A DNA stretch of 64,000 nucleotides from contig NZ_SMRP01000011.1 in the NCBI RefSeq assembly GCF_004353915.1, positions 1 to 64,000 of the forward strand. Reading direction: 5' to 3'. Below, in pieces: positions 25,550 through 34,738 of this stretch. Every line of letters begins with the position of its first letter. Within the stretch, counting starts at the first letter, position 1. Made by a program: the position numbers and the translations under genes. A model generated the notes under the pieces. That model was not told where the DNA came from and searched no databases. It was given only the letters and a program-made list of their open reading frames with translations. The DNA comes from Paraburkholderia silviterrae (lineage in GTDB: Bacteria > Pseudomonadota > Gammaproteobacteria > Burkholderiales > Burkholderiaceae).

Positions 25550-26743
25550 GTGAATTCGAACGATTCGCAGCACGACAGTCTGCTGCATGCGATTTACGCA
25601 ACAATAGAACGTCCGGCGGGCTGGAAGGATTTTTGCGCGCAATTCAGGAAATCGATCGAGACGGCCTCGGTTCATCTCTGTGTATTCGATCGGCAGCGCG
25701 AACTCTTTTCATGGGCCGACGGTTTCAGCATTCGGGAAACCGAGCCGCTCGAACTCATCCGCCCGCTCTATCGCGACGATGCCCGCCTCGAATGGCTGCG
25801 CGCATTCCCACCCGGCAAATGGCTGCATTGCGGCGCGCACCGGGAGACCGGCGAGGGCCATCCGGCCTTCGGGCCGGCCCTGATGGCGGGCGGCGGCGGC
25901 TTCGTCTCGATCTGCAAGCTGATCGACAGCGGCGCGCTCACGGCCATGATCGCCTGCCGCGGCCCCGCGCGCGGCGCCCCGCTGCCGGGGGCCACGCGCG
26001 CGCTGCTCGAGCGGCTCGCGCCCCATCTGGTGCGCGCGGTGCGCCTGAGCGTGCGCCGCCTCCTGCCCGACGCCGACGCGCTCACCGGCCGCGTGCGCCC
26101 GCCCGCCATGCTCGTGAGCGCGAGCGGCGAGGTCCTGCACGGCAACGAAGCCGCACAACGGCTCCTGCGCGCCACCTCGCTCGTGCGCGTGCGGGGCAAG
26201 CGGCTGGCGTTCTCCGCGCCTTATCAGGCGCGTTTCCTGGAGGATGTGGCGATCTGCGAGGCGCGCCTGAAGAACCGCGCGAGCGGCGCGCGGGCGGCGG
26301 CGGCGCGCATTCGCGCGCTGCGCATCGTGGGCGCCGCCGAAACGGCCGACAGCGAGCGGGGCCGAGCCGCGCCGCTGCCTGGCGGCCCGGAAGTGCTCTA
26401 TGCGTTCTACAACGTGGTGACGCCCGGCGAAGTCGCCGGGCTGCGCGCCCTTGCGGCGCTGACGTTCTATCACCCGCGCTCGGCGCCGGCAGTGGATGAG
26501 CAGGTGCTGGCCACGGCGTTCGAGCTCTCGCCCGCCGAGTGCCGGATCGTGCATCTGCTGGTGGACGGGCTCACGCCGAAGGAAATCGCCGCGCAGGTGA
26601 GCGTGCAATACGACACGGTGCGCAAGCAACTACAGTCGATCTTTCAGAAAACCGCCACGCGTCGCCAGCCCGATTTGCTGCGCCTGTTGATGAACCTGCC
26701 CGCGCGCAGCCGCGGCGGTGGCGGCGCGGATGGCAACGCTTGA
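25550..26743 (+). CDS. LuxR-type helix-turn-helix regulator
   Basis: The 397-residue protein ends in a LuxR/GerE DNA-binding domain (about 320-380): LSPAECRIVHLLVDGLTPKEIAAQ followed by YDTVRKQLQSIFQKT. The N-terminal 300 residues resemble single-domain sensor regions common in Burkholderia LuxR-like proteins, with a PAS-like PPAMLVSASGEVLHGNEAA segment near 185. There is no acyl-homoserine-lactone-binding pattern. The GTG at 25550 was chosen for coding character and a GAG element upstream; an upstream start near 25163 is formally open but has AT-rich, low-quality codons. The signal and targets are unknown. Confidence 0.85.
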   Translation: MNSNDSQHDSLLHAIYATIERPAGWKDFCAQFRKSIETASVHLCVFDRQRELFSWADGFSIRETEPLELIRPLYRDDARLEWLRAFPPGKWLHCGAHRETGEGHPAFGPALMAGGGGFVSICKLIDSGALTAMIACRGPARGAPLPGATRALLERLAPHLVRAVRLSVRRLLPDADALTGRVRPPAMLVSASGEVLHGNEAAQRLLRATSLVRVRGKRLAFSAPYQARFLEDVAICEARLKNRASGARAAAARIRALRIVGAAETADSERGRAAPLPGGPEVLYAFYNVVTPGEVAGLRALAALTFYHPRSAPAVDEQVLATAFELSPAECRIVHLLVDGLTPKEIAAQVSVQYDTVRKQLQSIFQKTATRRQPDLLRLLMNLPARSRGGGGADGNA

Positions 26744-26820
26744 TTCTGCTTGTTACCGCTTGATGCCGCTTGATGCCGCTTGATCTCGGTTGCTCTCGCT
26801 TGATTTCGCCTCGCGTCGCC
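26741..26820. repeat. 10-bp tandem repeat starting at a stop codon
   Basis: Eight units of TGATGCCGCT-like sequence begin exactly at the TGA of the LuxR-type gene. TGA recurs at 26761, 26771, 26781 and 26801, so stops fall in all three frames. Confidence 0.8.
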
Positions 26821-26917
26821 TCACACTGCCGCGGTGCGCCGCAAGCCGGATGCGCCAGACGGCACGCGGCCGCCACGCCCGGAAACGGTGGGCAGGCGGC
26901 GCGCCCGCGCGTCCCGG

Positions 26918-27196
26918 TTACTTGGTGCGGCAAGCAAATACGAGGGTGTACGTGTCGCCTTTGGTGGACGTATCGACGGTGTCGTAGGCGCCGCCTGCGC
27001 AGCGTGCGCGGGCCTGCTGGACGCACGAGTCGTGGTCGCCCGCGGCGGAGCACTGCACGGGGACCGTGGGGCGGCCATCCGAGAGGAACAGCGGCGGACC
27101 GCTGCTGCAGGCGGCCAGTGCCGCGAGCAACGCACAGGCGCCCAGCGTGGACGACAGCCTGCCAAAGCGGGACAACAACGAACCGGAACGAATCAT
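26918..27196 (-). CDS. small lipoprotein, function unknown
   Basis: The 92-residue precursor has a lipobox ALAAC with the lipidation Cys at residue 30. Its mature part is about 60 residues with four further cysteines (VQCSAAGDHDSC, RARCAGG, VFACRTK) that could form two disulphides. It would be anchored to the outer membrane after Lol transport (Ser at +2 favours this). The ATG at 27196 was chosen because the signal peptide fits; an earlier in-frame Met at 27244 adds a basic leader. I know no family. It lies 105 bp downstream of the BON-domain gene, on the same strand. Confidence 0.75.
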   Translation of the reverse strand: MIRSGSLLSRFGRLSSTLGACALLAALAACSSGPPLFLSDGRPTVPVQCSAAGDHDSCVQQARARCAGGAYDTVDTSTKGDTYTLVFACRTK

Positions 27197-27301
27197 GGGG
27201 TACCCCGAGGGCCTTCTAGTTTTTCGACGTTGCGATTGTGCCATGCCAGACAGCGCCTGCGCGGCATGCGAGCCGTGTCGCGCACAGCGTCCGGCGAAGT
27301 C

Positions 27302-27985
27302 TCACCGGGCCGGGGGCAGCGTCTTGTAGGGCGGCAGTGCGTGCGGATCGGCGCGCAAACGCACGAACACCTTGTCGACGTCGGGAATCGCCGTGAGGCG
27401 GCGCTCCAGTGCCGCCCGGTCGAAGGCCGCCGGCGCGCAGCCTTCCGCGTAGACGAAACGGCGCTGCACCGTGATCCACAGACTCGTGCCGGCGAGCGAT
27501 GCGTCGTCCTTGAACTTCTCGCGGATCGCCCTGGCGATATCCGCGTCGTAGAGGTAGGAATTCGGCTTCGTGCACTTGTGTGCAAGCCAGCAGGTGGTGC
27601 CGCGCTCCACGCGATAGTGGGCATCGTCGTCGGCTTCGGCCTTCGTCATGCGCGGGCCGAGCGGCTGCGGGCACGCGCCCGGCGCATTCGAGAGCGCGAA
27701 GAACGGATCGTTGTACCAGTTCCTGACTTCGTCGGGATTGGCGGCCGAAGCGCTCGTGCTGTTTGCCGCGTCCGCCGCGCTCACGCCGCTCACGTCTATG
27801 ACGCCGCTCAACCCGGCAGCGCCATTTGCGGCGGGCTGTGCCACGGCCCCGGGCGCCGCAGCCGCCAGCGTGAAAACCACCACGAAAGCCGCCACGAACG
27901 TCGCGGCGACGATCGTCGCCAGCCGCGCGCTCCATCGTGCGCGCGGGCGTGTCCGCCCTCCCCGCATTGCCCCGATTTCCCGCAT
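27302..27985 (-). CDS. BON-domain protein with N-terminal membrane/signal segment
   Basis: The 227-residue protein has an N-terminal hydrophobic segment (ATFVAAFVVVFTLAAAA, about residues 28-45) and a low-complexity linker. The C-terminal BON-like domain (about 148-222) reads DIARAIREKFKDDASLAGTS then WITVQRRFVYAEGC and IPDVDKVFVRLRADP. BON domains bind phospholipid surfaces in periplasmic proteins such as OsmY. The ATG at 27985 has a perfect AAGGAG 6-7 bases upstream. Two Cys (TCWLAHKC) precede the domain. Its exact role is unknown; it may work with the downstream lipoprotein. Confidence 0.8.
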   Translation of the reverse strand: MREIGAMRGGRTRPRARWSARLATIVAATFVAAFVVVFTLAAAAPGAVAQPAANGAAGLSGVIDVSGVSAADAANSTSASAANPDEVRNWYNDPFFALSNAPGACPQPLGPRMTKAEADDDAHYRVERGTTCWLAHKCTKPNSYLYDADIARAIREKFKDDASLAGTSLWITVQRRFVYAEGCAPAAFDRAALERRLTAIPDVDKVFVRLRADPHALPPYKTLPPAR

Positions 27986-28182
27986 CGCCGTCTCCTTGCT
28001 GCCCCGGCGCGCCGCCCGTCGATCCGCGCACCCGCTCTCGTCAAGATAGGACTGCGCAGCTTGCGTCGCAATACTTAAGCGTTTCGGTACAATCGCCGCG
28101 GCGCACCATGGCCAGCCAATGCAATAAAAACGCCGTACAGAAGTGCATCGACGAAGTGCAACACGCCTTGCCGCAACCACCT

Positions 28183-28270
28183 TGCATGGAACCGGCGTTA
28201 GCGCTCTGCATGGACCAGGAACTAGAGCTTTGCATGGAATCAGCGTCAGTGCTGAAGCACTCACGCTGAT
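28183..28270 (+). promoter_or_regulatory. TGCRTGG-hairpin intergenic element, copy 2 (gntP leader)
   Basis: TGCATGG occurs three times (28183, 28208, 28231) at 23-25 bp spacing. Then ATCAGCGT (28239-28246) pairs with ACGCTGAT (28263-28270) around a perfect inner AGTGCT/AGCACT stem. It lies in the divergent gap between the BON-domain and GntP genes (27986-28347), which contains no other gene. Confidence 0.65.
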
Positions 28271-28347
28271 CGACAGCCGCAGCACTCGCTCCAGCCGTAG
28301 CGCCAACGCCGCATCGAGCCGTGCATGGGATCGACACAGGAGACCCC

Positions 28348-29748
28348 ATGTCGTTTGTTATCGTTTTAGCCGCTCTCGCTTTTCTCATGCTCGCCGCCTA
28401 CCGCGGCTACAGCGTGATCCTTTTCGCTCCGGTGGCCGCCCTCGGCGCCGTCCTGCTCACCGATCCCGCCGCCGTCGCGCCCGTCTTCTCGGGCATCTTC
28501 ATGGAGAAGATGGTGGGCTTCGTGAAGCTCTACTTCCCCGTGTTCCTGCTTGGCGCCGTATTCGGCAAGGTGATCGAACTATCGGGCTACTCCGAGGCGA
28601 TCGTCCATGCCGCGATCCGCTATATCGGCCGCTCGCGCGCGAACGCCGTGATCGTGGCCGTGTGCGCGCTGCTCACGTACGGCGGCGTGTCGCTGTTCGT
28701 GGTGGTGTTCGCGGTGTACCCGTTCGCCGCCGAGCTCTATCGCCAGAGCAACATTCCCAAGCGCCTCATGCCCGGCGCCATCGCCCTGGGCGCGTTCTCG
28801 TTCACGATGGATTCGCTGCCCGGCACGCCGCAGATCCAGAACATCATCCCCACCACGTTCTTCAAGACCACGGCCTGGGCCGCGCCGGCGCTCGGCGTGA
28901 TCGGCTCGCTCTTCATCATCGTCGTCGGCCTCGCGTATCTCGAGTGGCGCCGCCGCAGCGCGATGGCAAAGGGCGAAGGCTACGGCACCTCGCTCGTGAA
29001 CGAGCCCGAGCACGTGAAGACCGACCATCTGCCCAATCCGCTCCTGGCCATCACGCCGCTCGTGCTCGTGGGCGTGGCGAACTTCTTCCTGACGCGCTGG
29101 ATTCCGCAGTGGTACGGCGACACCTACACGGTCACGGCCGACGTGCTGCCCGGCATCCACGCGCCCGTCACCACGACGGTCAAGCAGCTGGTCGGCATCT
29201 GGTCGGTCGAAGGCGCGCTGCTGCTCGGCATCGCGTTCGTGATCGTCACGGCGTTTTCGCGCGTGAAGGAGCGTTTCGCCACCGGCACGAAGGCCGCCGT
29301 GGCGGGTGCGCTACTCGCCTCGCTCAACACCGCTTCGGAGTACGGATTTGGCGGTGTGATCGCGGCACTGCCCGGCTTCATCGTGGTGAGCGACGCGCTC
29401 AAGAGCATTCCGAATCCGCTCGTGAACGCGGCGGTCTCGGTGAGCTCGCTCGCGGGCATCACCGGCTCGGCTTCGGGCGGCATGAGCATTGCGCTCGCCG
29501 CCATGTCCGATCTCTTCATCAAGAGCGCGCAGGCCGCGCATATTCCGCTCGACGTGCTGCATCGCGTGGTGGCGATGGCCAGCGGCGGCATGGACACGCT
29601 CCCGCATAACGGCGCAGTGATTACGCTGCTCGCGGTGACGGGGCTCACGCACCGCGAATCGTATCGCGACATTTTCGCGGTCACGATCATCAAGACGATG
29701 GCCGTGTTCTTTGTGATCGCGGTTTTTTACGCGACCGGGATCGTTTGA
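28348..29748 (+). CDS. GntP family permease
   Basis: This 466-residue transporter has about 12-14 hydrophobic helices and GntP/CitMHS-like features: VFLLGAVFGKVIE near residue 70, TYGGVSLFVVVFAVYP near 112 and NTASEYGFGGVIAALPGF near 330. It would take up a carboxylate such as gluconate or a related hydroxy acid by proton symport. AGGAG lies 6-7 bases before the ATG at 28348. It stands alone with an unusual leader (copy 2 of the hairpin element). No kinase or dehydratase for gluconate is adjacent, so the substrate is open. Confidence 0.9.
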   Translation: MSFVIVLAALAFLMLAAYRGYSVILFAPVAALGAVLLTDPAAVAPVFSGIFMEKMVGFVKLYFPVFLLGAVFGKVIELSGYSEAIVHAAIRYIGRSRANAVIVAVCALLTYGGVSLFVVVFAVYPFAAELYRQSNIPKRLMPGAIALGAFSFTMDSLPGTPQIQNIIPTTFFKTTAWAAPALGVIGSLFIIVVGLAYLEWRRRSAMAKGEGYGTSLVNEPEHVKTDHLPNPLLAITPLVLVGVANFFLTRWIPQWYGDTYTVTADVLPGIHAPVTTTVKQLVGIWSVEGALLLGIAFVIVTAFSRVKERFATGTKAAVAGALLASLNTASEYGFGGVIAALPGFIVVSDALKSIPNPLVNAAVSVSSLAGITGSASGGMSIALAAMSDLFIKSAQAAHIPLDVLHRVVAMASGGMDTLPHNGAVITLLAVTGLTHRESYRDIFAVTIIKTMAVFFVIAVFYATGIV

Positions 29749-29771
29749 GAGGGAGCGGTTGAGAGAGTGGC

Positions 29772-29787
29772 GGAGGGTTTCCCCTCC
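29772..29787. terminator. hairpin between convergent permease genes
   Basis: GGAGGG and CCCTCC (29772-29777, 29782-29787) form a 6-bp stem with a TTTC loop, followed by a pyrimidine-rich stretch. Confidence 0.5.
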
Positions 29788-29793
29788 TCCTTT

Positions 29794-31365
29794 CTACACT
29801 TCGTGGCCCGTTCTGACGACGGCCTCACCCCGAGCCGCCAGCGCGCCGTTCGTCTGTGCAGATGCACGGACTTGCGCCATGTACGGCTCGATATCCATTT
29901 CCCCATACGCGATAAAGCGGCTCTTCTTCACGATCCGATAGCCGAGCCACATCGCAACGAACAAGGGAATCCCGATATAGGTAGCCAGCACGCTCGGCCA
30001 GTCGATTTTATTGGCCATGAACGCCTGGTAGTCTTGCCCGAGCATGACAACGAGACAAACCGCGAACGCGAATATCGGCCCAATGGGAAACCACTTTGAT
30101 CGATACGGCAGTTCCTCGAGCGAAAAACCCTGTGCGACGAAGCCCTTGCGGAACCGATAATGGCTGGCCGCAATACCCAGCCAGGCGATGAACCCGGTCA
30201 TGCCCGACGTATTGAGCAGCCACATATAGACGGTTTTGTCGCCATACATCGACGAAAAGAAGCACAGCGCACCCACCGCAGTCGTTGCATAAAGCGCATT
30301 CCGTGGCACGCCGCTCGCCGAAAGCTTCCCGAAGAGCCTGGGTGCACGCCCCTCGATCGCCAGGTTATAGAGCATCCGCGTAGAGGCATACATGCCCGAA
30401 TTGCCCGCCGACAGCACGGCGGTCAGGATCACCGCATTCATGACGCCTGCCGAAACCGCCAGGCCGGCGCGACGAAATACGAGCGTGAACGGGCTGACAC
30501 CAATATCCGTCACATCGGATTTCAGGAGATTCGGGTCCGTATGCGGAATCAGCAGACCGATGACGAAAATGGCGAGCACGTAAAACAGCAGAATTCGCCA
30601 AAACACCTGTCGTACCGCGCGGGGAATGTTTTTGCCAGGATTCTCCGATTCGCCGGCCGCAACGCCGATAAGCTCGGTTCCCTGAAAAGAGAAACCCGCG
30701 ATCATGGTGACGCCCAACAAGGCCGGCAGGCCACCGGTGAACGGGCCGCCATCCAATGTGAAGTTGCCCCAGACGTGATCCGCCCCGCCCTTCAGGATGC
30801 CGATGATCATCAGCAAGCCGATGCCGATGAACGCGACGACGGTAATCACCTTGATCAGCGAGAACCAATATTCGGCTTCGCCGAAACCGCGCACGGAGAG
30901 TGCGTTGAGCAGGAACATCACGCTGAGGAACGCGGCGCTCCACCAGACTCCGGGAACATGGGGAAACCAGTAGCCCATCACCAGTTGCGAGGCAACCAGT
31001 TCGACCGCAATGGTCACGGCCCAGTTGTACCAGTAGTTCCAGCCGAGCGCGAAGCCAAACCCCTCGTCGACGAATTTCGCGCCGTAGGTCGCGAACGAGC
31101 CGGAGACGGGCATGAACGCCGCCATTTCCCCGAGGCTCGTCATCAGGAAGTAGACCATCAAGCCGATCACCAGGTACGCGGCCATGGCGCCGCCGGGTCC
31201 GGCTTGGGAAATGGACGCTCCTGAAGCGACGAACAGACCGGTGCCGATCGATCCACCGATCGCAATCATGGTCAGATGGCGCGCCTTGAGACTGCGGTGC
31301 AGGGCAGGTGTGGTGTCCCGAGCGCCGGAAGGGGGCGCTGAAACGCGATGTGAATCCGAATCCAT
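29794..31365 (-). CDS. amino acid permease, LysP/AAT type
   Basis: The 523-residue APC-superfamily permease has 12 predicted helices. The first carries the substrate-backbone motif IAIGGSIGTGLFVASG. MTSLGEMAAFMPVSGSFATY and FALGWNYWYNWAVTIAVE follow, as in lysine-specific and general amino-acid permeases. GFSFQGTELIGVAAGESENP matches AAT family helix 6. It follows the aldehyde dehydrogenase/aminotransferase genes after a 507-bp gap on the same strand and could import their substrate; lysine or a related basic compound is plausible. Confidence 0.92.
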   Translation of the reverse strand: MDSDSHRVSAPPSGARDTTPALHRSLKARHLTMIAIGGSIGTGLFVASGASISQAGPGGAMAAYLVIGLMVYFLMTSLGEMAAFMPVSGSFATYGAKFVDEGFGFALGWNYWYNWAVTIAVELVASQLVMGYWFPHVPGVWWSAAFLSVMFLLNALSVRGFGEAEYWFSLIKVITVVAFIGIGLLMIIGILKGGADHVWGNFTLDGGPFTGGLPALLGVTMIAGFSFQGTELIGVAAGESENPGKNIPRAVRQVFWRILLFYVLAIFVIGLLIPHTDPNLLKSDVTDIGVSPFTLVFRRAGLAVSAGVMNAVILTAVLSAGNSGMYASTRMLYNLAIEGRAPRLFGKLSASGVPRNALYATTAVGALCFFSSMYGDKTVYMWLLNTSGMTGFIAWLGIAASHYRFRKGFVAQGFSLEELPYRSKWFPIGPIFAFAVCLVVMLGQDYQAFMANKIDWPSVLATYIGIPLFVAMWLGYRIVKKSRFIAYGEMDIEPYMAQVRASAQTNGALAARGEAVVRTGHEV

Positions 31366-31872
31366 ATTAATTCTGACTTCTTTCTAGCTAGTGTTACAGG
31401 GGGGAATCGAGTTTCCAGGCCATCCGGGAGCCCGGTGGCCACGGCCATTGCGCAAGAGGATGCACCGCCCTGCCAGGCAGGTAACCGGTGCCGACGTCGC
31501 CGCGCATGGCGGAACCCTATGACACAACAACTTGGCGCAACGCCCGGACAGGCGTGCCGCTCGATTGAGCGACCAGATCGCCCGTCCTCAATGAGAGTTG
31601 AGGCGTGATTTTATAGCAGTGCTCGCCCGGCGAGCCGCCCACCCACCTGGGCACCGCGCCTGCAGGGTGTTTCTCGCGCAAGGCAAGGCGAAATATGCGC
31701 CACGCGCGACAACCGGCATTCGAGCCGTCAAGCAGGGGATTTGTACCGACCCCAAAGGCGAAGGCCTGAGGTTCAGGGCACGGGGGAGCGTCGCCTCCAG
31801 CGAGGCGACCAGGGAGGGATTTACAACGATGGCGTCCGCGCGAACATCGCGCGGACGCTGCGGAGCAGCCGG
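31366..31872. other. gene-free interval with a strong inverted repeat
   Basis: No credible gene is seen. GCGTCCGCGCGA (31832-31843) and TCGCGCGGACGC (31847-31858) form a perfect 12-bp stem with an ACA loop, 15 bp after the stop of the aldehyde dehydrogenase gene. It lacks a T run. Confidence 0.55.
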
Positions 31873-33297
31873 TTACACGTAGCCGGTCGTTCCCTTGGTT
31901 TCCAGATATTCCGCCAGCCCGAACTCCGCGTATTCGCGCCCGTTGCCGGAGCGCTTGAACCCGCCAAACGGCGCAGCCGGATTCCAGGGCGGATAGTTGA
32001 TATGGACGTTCCCAACCCGCAGCCGCGCCGCGACGCGGCGTGCATGGTCGAGGTCCTTCGACTGCACGTAGGCGGCGAGCCCATATACGGAATCGTTGGC
32101 GAGCGCGATCGCCTCCTCTTCGGACCGGTAGGTCATGATGGACAGCACGGGCCCAAAGATCTCCTCGCGCGCGATCGTCATATCCGGCCGCACGTTGGAA
32201 AATACCGTGGGCCGCACGTAGAACCCCTCCGTCAAGCCTTCCGGGCGCCCTGTGCCGCCCGCAATCAGCGTTGCGCCCTCCTCGATCCCGATGCCGATGA
32301 AGTGCTGGATGCGGTCGAACTGCGTCCGGCTGACGACGGGCCCGAGCCCGGTTTTCGCATTGCGCGGGTTCCCGACGACGGTCCACTCCGCTTCGGCGCG
32401 TGCCGCCTGCTCCGCGAGATGCAGATGATCCACATGCACGAGCATGCGAGTCGGCGCGTTGCACGACTGCCCGCTGTTGCTGAAACAGCTTCGCGCGCCG
32501 CGCGTGACGGCATCCTCGATATCGGCGTCGGGAAGAATGATATTCGGGCTCTTGCTGCCCAGTTCCTGATGGACCCGCTTCACCGTATCCGCGGCAGCCT
32601 TCGCGACTTCGATGCCCGCGCGCGTCGACCCCGTGAACGACACCATGTCGACATCGGGATGCCGTGACAGCGCGTCTCCCACGACGTGCCCGTATCCGTG
32701 CACGAGATTGAATACGCCGGGCGGCACGCCCGCCTCGTCCAGGATCTCCGCGAACAGGATGCCGCTGAACGGCGCAATCTCGCTGGGCTTGAGCACCATC
32801 GTGCAGCCCGCGGCCAGCGCCGGCGCAACCTTGCAAACGATCTGGTTGATCGGCCAGTTCCATGGGGTAATCAGCGCACACACGCCTATCGGCTCGTGTG
32901 ACACGAGCAGCGAGTCGGTTTGCTTGCGGAATGGGAACGAGCGCAGCGCGCGTATCGTCTGTTCGAGGTGCGCGGTGCCGACCGCGGCTTGCATCGCGCG
33001 CGAAAACTCGATTGGCGCGCCCATTTCCTGACTGATGGTCTGCGCGACTTCTTCGTAGCGCCGCTTGTAGATCGCCAGCACCTGCTCCAGCAAGGCAAGC
33101 CGCTGCTCGACCGTCCAGCGCGAGAACTCGTCGAATGCGCGCTTCGCTGCATCCACGGCACGATTGACTTCGTCAGGGCCGCCGATCCTCAGTTGTGCAT
33201 AAGGCACTTCCGTTGCCGGATCGATGACATCGATTGCTTGCGCGCCGGCGGGATCGAGCCACTGCCCGCCGATATAGCTCTGTTGACTCGTACGCAT
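31873..33297 (-). CDS. aldehyde dehydrogenase family protein
   Basis: The 474-residue NAD(P)-dependent enzyme has TPWNWP (144-149), FTGST (221-225), the general-base Glu245 (QELGSKSPN) and the nucleophile Cys279 (NSGQSCNAPTR). IFGPVLSIM and the C-terminal PFGGFKRSGNGRE are typical. It probably oxidises the semialdehyde made by the class III aminotransferase encoded just upstream (26 bp gap). The exact aldehyde is not evident from sequence. Confidence 0.94.
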   Translation of the reverse strand: MRTSQQSYIGGQWLDPAGAQAIDVIDPATEVPYAQLRIGGPDEVNRAVDAAKRAFDEFSRWTVEQRLALLEQVLAIYKRRYEEVAQTISQEMGAPIEFSRAMQAAVGTAHLEQTIRALRSFPFRKQTDSLLVSHEPIGVCALITPWNWPINQIVCKVAPALAAGCTMVLKPSEIAPFSGILFAEILDEAGVPPGVFNLVHGYGHVVGDALSRHPDVDMVSFTGSTRAGIEVAKAAADTVKRVHQELGSKSPNIILPDADIEDAVTRGARSCFSNSGQSCNAPTRMLVHVDHLHLAEQAARAEAEWTVVGNPRNAKTGLGPVVSRTQFDRIQHFIGIGIEEGATLIAGGTGRPEGLTEGFYVRPTVFSNVRPDMTIAREEIFGPVLSIMTYRSEEEAIALANDSVYGLAAYVQSKDLDHARRVAARLRVGNVHINYPPWNPAAPFGGFKRSGNGREYAEFGLAEYLETKGTTGYV

Positions 33298-33323
33298 CGA
33301 CTACTCCTGTGAGCCCTTCACGT

Positions 33324-34715
33324 TCAGCGCGTCGCGCGCGCGTACGCGTTAGCGACGATGTCGCGAATCTGTGCGACGAACCACGAAATTTCGTCGCGCG
33401 ACATCACCAGCGGCGGCGAGAACTGCAAGATCGGCGTGCCCTCATGATCGACGCCCGCACGGCAAAGGAGGCCTGCATCGAACAGCGCGGGGGCGAGCAC
33501 CGTCGAGACGAACGTCTGCGCGCTCATGTTGGCCTTCCAGCGGCGCGCTTCTTTGTCGGACACGAGCTCGAGCGAGTAGTGATAGCCGTCGCCGCGCACG
33601 TCGCCCACGCACGGCAATTCGAGCAGCGCGTCGAGCTGCGAGCGGAAATAGCCCTCGTTTTCGCGGACGTTCGCGAGCACGCCCTCACGCTCCATGATCG
33701 AAAGATTGGCGAGAGCGGCCGCGCACGCGACTGGATGACCGCCATACGTCGCGCCGTGCAGGAACATCTGCTGTGGGCCCTCGAGCACGGTGTTGACGAC
33801 CCCGTCGCTCGCAATCACGCCGCCGAGCGGGACGTAGCCCGACGCAATGCCCTTTGCGAACGTCAGAATGTCCGGCTTGAAGCCATAGCGGCGCGAGCCG
33901 AAATGCTCGCCTAGACGGCCGAACCCGCAAATCACTTCGTCGGTAATCAGCAACACGCCATGGCGATCGCAGATATCGCGCAGCCCTTGCGCATAGCCTT
34001 CCGGCGGCGTCAGACTGCCACCGGCGTTTTGCAGCGGCTCGACGACGATAGCCGCCACGGTATCCGGGCCTTCCTGAATGATCAGCGATTCGATTTCATC
34101 GAGCAGGTATTGCGTGAACTGCGCCTGGGTCTCGCCCACAGGACGGCCGTAGCGCTTCGTGTTGTTGACGTGCCGCACGCCCGACATCAGCGGCTCGAAA
34201 TGCTTGCGGAAGTTCGTCAAGCCGTTCAATGCCAGCGCGCCGAACGACGTGCCGTGATAAGCCACGCGCCGCGCGATGAACTTGCGTCGCTGCGGCTCGC
34301 CGCGCGCCTGGTGGTACTGACGAACCAGCTTGATGGCCGACTCGTTCGACTCCGACCCGCTCGAGGTGAAGAACACCCGGTTCAGCCCTTCCGGCGCGAG
34401 CGTCGCGAGCTTGTGAGAAAGACGGATGGCGGGTTCGTGTCCATTGCCCCAGTTGGTCGCGAACGGCAGCCGGACCATCTGATCGCGAACGGCGTCGCCA
34501 ATCTCGGCGCCGTGGCTATAGCCGATCTGGACACAGTACAAGCCCGCCAGCGCGTCGAAGTAGCGTTTGCCGCCCTGGTCGACGAGCCAGCAGCCCTCGC
34601 CGTGGTCGAAAACGGTCAAGTCCTTGTCGCCATAGGCATCGGCGTGTGTGAAGTGCATCAGCAGATGGCGCTTGCCCAGTGCCTGCAAGTCTTGCTTGAT
34701 GTCCGCGTTGCTCAT
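33324..34715 (-). CDS. class III (omega) aminotransferase
   Basis: The 463-residue PLP enzyme shows FDALAGLYCVQIGYSHG near residue 53, FTSSGSESNESAIKL (117-131), LLITDEVICGFGRLG with the PLP-contacting Asp259, and the Schiff-base Lys288 (LTFAKGIASGYVPLGG). It groups with beta-alanine/putrescine/omega-amino-acid transaminases using pyruvate or 2-oxoglutarate. The ATG at 34715 has AGGAG 9 bases upstream. With the adjacent aldehyde dehydrogenase it forms a two-step amine-to-acid route, probably controlled by the divergent AraC-type gene. Confidence 0.93.
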   Translation of the reverse strand: MSNADIKQDLQALGKRHLLMHFTHADAYGDKDLTVFDHGEGCWLVDQGGKRYFDALAGLYCVQIGYSHGAEIGDAVRDQMVRLPFATNWGNGHEPAIRLSHKLATLAPEGLNRVFFTSSGSESNESAIKLVRQYHQARGEPQRRKFIARRVAYHGTSFGALALNGLTNFRKHFEPLMSGVRHVNNTKRYGRPVGETQAQFTQYLLDEIESLIIQEGPDTVAAIVVEPLQNAGGSLTPPEGYAQGLRDICDRHGVLLITDEVICGFGRLGEHFGSRRYGFKPDILTFAKGIASGYVPLGGVIASDGVVNTVLEGPQQMFLHGATYGGHPVACAAALANLSIMEREGVLANVRENEGYFRSQLDALLELPCVGDVRGDGYHYSLELVSDKEARRWKANMSAQTFVSTVLAPALFDAGLLCRAGVDHEGTPILQFSPPLVMSRDEISWFVAQIRDIVANAYARATR

Positions 34716-34738
34716 TGTTTCGTTCTCCTGTTTCATTT

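Noticed and set aside
27986..28306. N-terminal extension of the BON-domain protein
   Set aside because: The extra residues are encoded by the TGCRTGG-hairpin element; a perfect ribosome site precedes the internal ATG at 27985.
31598..31882. A 94-codon plus-strand frame in the gap after the aldehyde dehydrogenase gene
   Set aside because: There is no ribosome site, no recognisable domain, and its end is antisense to the dehydrogenase.
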